Below are positions 4,259 through 6,589 of a stretch of 6,589 bases of DNA, one piece after another. This DNA comes from an uncultured Collinsella sp. (GTDB lineage: Bacteria > Actinomycetota > Coriobacteriia > Coriobacteriales > Coriobacteriaceae). The translations under genes and the position numbers were made by a program. Position 1 is the first letter of the stretch. Each line of letters starts with the position of its first letter. The notes below the pieces were generated by a model. The model ran no database searches and was not told the DNA's origin. It worked only from the letters and a program-made list of their open reading frames with translations. The DNA is taken from NCBI GenBank assembly GCA_959605475.1, contig CAUHFS010000075.1:1-6589 (forward strand), written 5' to 3'.

Positions 4259-6112
4259 ATGCCGCTTTTCTCGCAACATACCGCCCGGTTCTCGCCGGAC
4301 GTTCCCTTGGAGGGCACCAGCTCTCGCGAGCTGCTCAAGCGGTACCAACCGCTCGAGACACTTGCGACCGGCGGTTTTGGCTCCATCGAGATTTGCCGCG
4401 ACACGCACCTGCGCCGTCGCGTGGCCATTAAGCGCATCCCCCTTATCAACGGCGCCGGCATGCCCGCCAGCGACATCATGGATGTCCTGCGCGAGGCACA
4501 CACCGCCGCCATGCTTCAACATCCCAATATCGTGCAGGTTATCGACTTTACGCACGATACCGCCTATGCCTACCTAGTCATGGAATATGTCGACGGCATG
4601 TCGCTCGCCGAGTTTTTGCATCGCGTGGACGGCCATTCGCTCACCTTTGACGAGGCCGCGGCCATTGCCGACGCGCTGGGCCAGGCGCTCACCTTCGCCC
4701 ATAGCAATGGCGTGCTCCACCTGGACATCAAGCCTGCCAACGTGCTCATCGACCACTCGGGCAATGTAAAGCTCACCGACTTTGGCATGGCGCGGCTGTC
4801 GTCCGCCGGTGGCTTTGGCGGCTCGCGCGGCGGCACCATCGGCTACATGCCGCCCGAGCAGCTCGATATCGAGACCGGCACGGTCGACGAACGTGCTGAT
4901 GTCTTTGCCCTCGCCTGTGTGATCTACGAGGGCTTGTGCGGCAGCGCTCCCTTTATGGCGGCCACGCCCGCCGACTCGCTCGACCGCATCATCGGCGGCG
5001 CCACCTATCCCAGCGAGCTCATCCCGCACTTTCCCCCGGGAGCCGAGAGCGCGCTCATGAGCGCGCTCTCCCCCATGCCGCAGGACCGCCCCAACAGCAT
5101 CGAGGCATTTTGCGACCAGCTCCTTGCCGGCCTGGGCAACGTGCGCGAAGGCCGTCGCAGCCTGGAGCAAATGGTGGGCGAGCTTTCGGATGACGAGCGC
5201 GCGGCAGACGATATCGAATCGTTGCCCTATGAGGACGACACCATCGAGGTCGACCCCGCACTCGGCTGGGCCGGCACGCGCTGGAGCCACGCGCGCAACT
5301 ACACCATGCGCGCCATCTCGGCGCTAACGTGTGGTGCCTTTAGCTTTTTGATCATGCAGACGGCTGGCGTCGCGGCGCTTCCCGGACTTATTGCCGCGGC
5401 CATCGCGATTGGGGCGGCCGCCGGCCTGGCCCCGCAGATTGGCTCGGCTATCTCGGCCGTGGGCTTTTTGGTACTTATGGCCAACGCCACCATGCAGGCG
5501 CAGGGCATCCTGTCGATGCTGCCCGTCGCGGTGCTCTTTGCCGCCACCATGTCCGGTTGGTGGATCGCCTGGGGCCGCACCGAGGCCGCCGCGAGCGCCG
5601 CGCTCACCTGCGCGGTGGCACTTGGCTGTCTAACGGGCGACGCCCTCCTTGCCGCCGGGGTCGCCGCCGGCATCGCGGCCTTTTGGCTCGGCCCGGCAAG
5701 CGCCGCGGCCGCCACGGGGATGGGCGCGCTTTTTGGCCGCCTGGCTACGGTTGCGCTTTCCGCCGGAGGCGTGCTGGGGCTCGGCAATGCTGCCGCGGCG
5801 CTGGGAGACATGCTCTCCTGGGCTGCCATCGTGCTCGTCGCGGCGACAGCTGCACTGACATCTCTGCTGCTCAACGCCCATGCCAAGCATGCCGAGCAGG
5901 GCTCGAACCTAACTGCAATCGCTGCCATCGCCGGCTGCGGAATAGGCTCCGCGGCGTCGCTCTGTCTTGCACACCATATGGAAATTGCCAGCCTTGCGGC
6001 CGCGGTCGTCGTCAAGGCGGCGGTTGCGGGAACCCTATCCTCTATAATCGTTGGGATATGCCTATATTTGCTCGGATACCAAAGAACCTATACGGAGAGT
6101 GATCTTTCGTGA
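4259..6112 (+). CDS. Membrane Ser/Thr protein kinase (PknB-like catalytic domain, polytopic tail)
   Basis: This 617-residue protein has a Hanks-type kinase domain at about residues 29-290. Visible motifs are a glycine loop ATGGFGS (36-42), the ATP-binding Lys58 in VAIK, Glu79 in the C-helix, the catalytic loop HLDIKPAN (154-161) with Asp156, Lys158 and Asn161, DFG at 174-176, and GTIGYMPPE ending the activation segment near 200. The catalytic loop has Leu155 where most bacterial kinases have Arg, making it a non-RD kinase. The activation loop is Gly/Ser-rich and lacks the Thr-x-Thr autophosphorylation pair of PknB. An acidic linker at about 300-337 leads to an Ala/Gly-rich tail with roughly nine or ten membrane segments from 350 to 607. 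No PASTA repeats are present. G+C is high (42 of 60 bases at 4621-4680). The gene overlaps the next one by four bases (GTGA), so the FhaA-like product is a likely partner or substrate. Confidence 0.93.
   Translation: MPLFSQHTARFSPDVPLEGTSSRELLKRYQPLETLATGGFGSIEICRDTHLRRRVAIKRIPLINGAGMPASDIMDVLREAHTAAMLQHPNIVQVIDFTHDTAYAYLVMEYVDGMSLAEFLHRVDGHSLTFDEAAAIADALGQALTFAHSNGVLHLDIKPANVLIDHSGNVKLTDFGMARLSSAGGFGGSRGGTIGYMPPEQLDIETGTVDERADVFALACVIYEGLCGSAPFMAATPADSLDRIIGGATYPSELIPHFPPGAESALMSALSPMPQDRPNSIEAFCDQLLAGLGNVREGRRSLEQMVGELSDDERAADDIESLPYEDDTIEVDPALGWAGTRWSHARNYTMRAISALTCGAFSFLIMQTAGVAALPGLIAAAIAIGAAAGLAPQIGSAISAVGFLVLMANATMQAQGILSMLPVAVLFAATMSGWWIAWGRTEAAASAALTCAVALGCLTGDALLAAGVAAGIAAFWLGPASAAAATGMGALFGRLATVALSAGGVLGLGNAAAALGDMLSWAAIVLVAATAALTSLLLNAHAKHAEQGSNLTAIAAIAGCGIGSAASLCLAHHMEIASLAAAVVVKAAVAGTLSSIIVGICLYLLGYQRTYTESDLS
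6094..6099 (+). promoter_or_regulatory. Ribosome binding site of the fhaA-like gene, inside the kinase gene
   Basis: GGAGAG lies nine bases before the GTG start at 6109-6111, within the last codons of the kinase gene. It supports the GTG start and coupled translation. Confidence 0.6.
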
Positions 6113-6589
6113 ACTTCCTGAACATCTTCGAGGACCACGTGGCCGGCATCTTCGGTGCCACCCGTGCCCCGTTCTCCTTTAAGAAGCTTGCCAAGCAGGC
6201 CGCTCGCGACATGGAGGATCAGACTCTGGTGATCAACGGCGTCAACACCGCGCCGGCACTCTATACCATCCTGATCGCCGTCGATGACGATCCCATGCTC
6301 GCCCCGTTCTACCCCGAGCTTTCGCGCGAAGTCCGCGAGTTTGTGAAGGCACAGGCCGAAAAGCGCCACTATGTGTTTGTCGGCGAACCCCTCGTTCGCT
6401 TTATGATCGACCCGCAGCTGCGTGCCGGTAAGTTCTCGGTCTTTGCCGAGAACGTCGACGCCCCCACACTCGGTCGCCTGTACGAGGAAGAGCGCGCCTA
6501 CCAGAATGGCCAGGGCCAGAACAACTCGGCCGCACGCCGTGCCGTCAGCGCCCCCCGCGCCGGCAAGCAGCAATTCGCCGCTCCGCAAC
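6109..6589 (+). CDS. fhaA: FhaA-like protein, DUF3662 domain (partial, C-terminus off window)
   Basis: The first 160 codons of a gene starting at GTG 6109-6111. The protein begins MNFLNIFEDHVAGIFG and has no signal peptide or membrane segment, so it is cytoplasmic. Residues 1 to about 130 fit the DUF3662 (FhaA N-terminal) domain: KLAKQAARDMEDQ, then ALYTILIAVDDDPML, HYVFVGEPLVRFMIDP, and GKFSVFAEN. After about residue 135 it becomes a Gln/Asn/Ala-rich linker (NGQGQNNSAARR). In the known family such a linker leads to a C-terminal FHA domain that binds phosphothreonine; here that part lies beyond the window. In Mycobacterium tuberculosis FhaA is linked to the PknB kinase and to cell-wall synthesis control, so pairing with the upstream kinase is meaningful. 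The start overlaps the kinase stop as GTGA. If the FHA domain is absent downstream, only the DUF3662 call would stand. Confidence 0.85.
   Translation, partial: MNFLNIFEDHVAGIFGATRAPFSFKKLAKQAARDMEDQTLVINGVNTAPALYTILIAVDDDPMLAPFYPELSREVREFVKAQAEKRHYVFVGEPLVRFMIDPQLRAGKFSVFAENVDAPTLGRLYEEERAYQNGQGQNNSAARRAVSAPRAGKQQFAAPQ

Noticed and set aside
4574..5290. Long minus-strand open frame (238 codons) opposite the kinase gene
   Set aside because: It lies wholly antisense to a kinase domain with clear catalytic motifs. Long antisense frames are expected in high-GC coding DNA, and its product shows no recognisable family pattern.
5299..6015. Minus-strand open frame (238 codons) opposite the kinase membrane tail
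   Set aside because: Its Ala/Pro/Ser-rich composition is that of a GC-rich antisense shadow, with no recognisable domain.
6088..6588. Minus-strand open frame (166 codons) opposite the fhaA-like gene
   Set aside because: It is antisense to a well-supported DUF3662 coding region.
1..6589. tRNA, rRNA, CRISPR arrays, insertion sequences, attachment sites
   Set aside because: I read both strands for cloverleaf-like ends, regularly spaced direct repeats, transposase motifs and terminal inverted repeats and saw none that I could support.

Overview
The window looks like chromosomal DNA from a high-GC actinobacterium, most probably class Coriobacteriia and perhaps a Collinsella relative. Two things suggest this: a many-pass membrane regulator with LuxR-type DNA-binding domains, a style greatly expanded in Coriobacteriia, and a Ser/Thr kinase gene followed by a DUF3662/FhaA-type gene, an actinobacterial pairing. 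The genus is an inference; no rRNA or other marker gene is present.

Layout. The minus strand from 4104 down to 1 carries four genes in one direction: a large membrane LuxR-type regulator (1966-4104), a small Sec-secreted protein with four cysteines (1344-1856), an ABC-2-type permease (383-1264, TTG start), and the first 127 codons of a second, related permease that runs off the left edge (1-383). The two permease genes overlap by one base. The ATPase they would need is not in the window and may lie beyond position 1. The gaps hold an inverted repeat at the regulator stop codon (1931-1969), a perfect 12-bp palindrome (1886-1897) and a GC-rich hairpin just before the permease ribosome binding site (1287-1312). 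The plus strand from 4259 carries a Ser/Thr protein kinase with a many-pass membrane tail (4259-6112), followed with a 4-bp GTGA overlap by an FhaA-like gene (6109 to the right edge). The 154 bp between the divergent start codons (4105-4258) hold a promoter candidate for each direction.

How the parts may work together. The right half looks like a core signalling unit, in which the kinase and the FhaA-like protein are translationally coupled and probably act together in cell-envelope or division control. The left half looks like an accessory, lower-GC module: a membrane regulator that could sense a small molecule or envelope signal, a secreted protein, and a two-permease exporter. This resembles loci for a secreted peptide or bacteriocin-like product with export or self-protection, but that function is inferred.

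The most unusual item is the regulator. It appears to be an internal tandem duplication, with two successive modules of about eight membrane segments each followed by a LuxR-type helix-turn-helix, in one polypeptide of about 712 residues.
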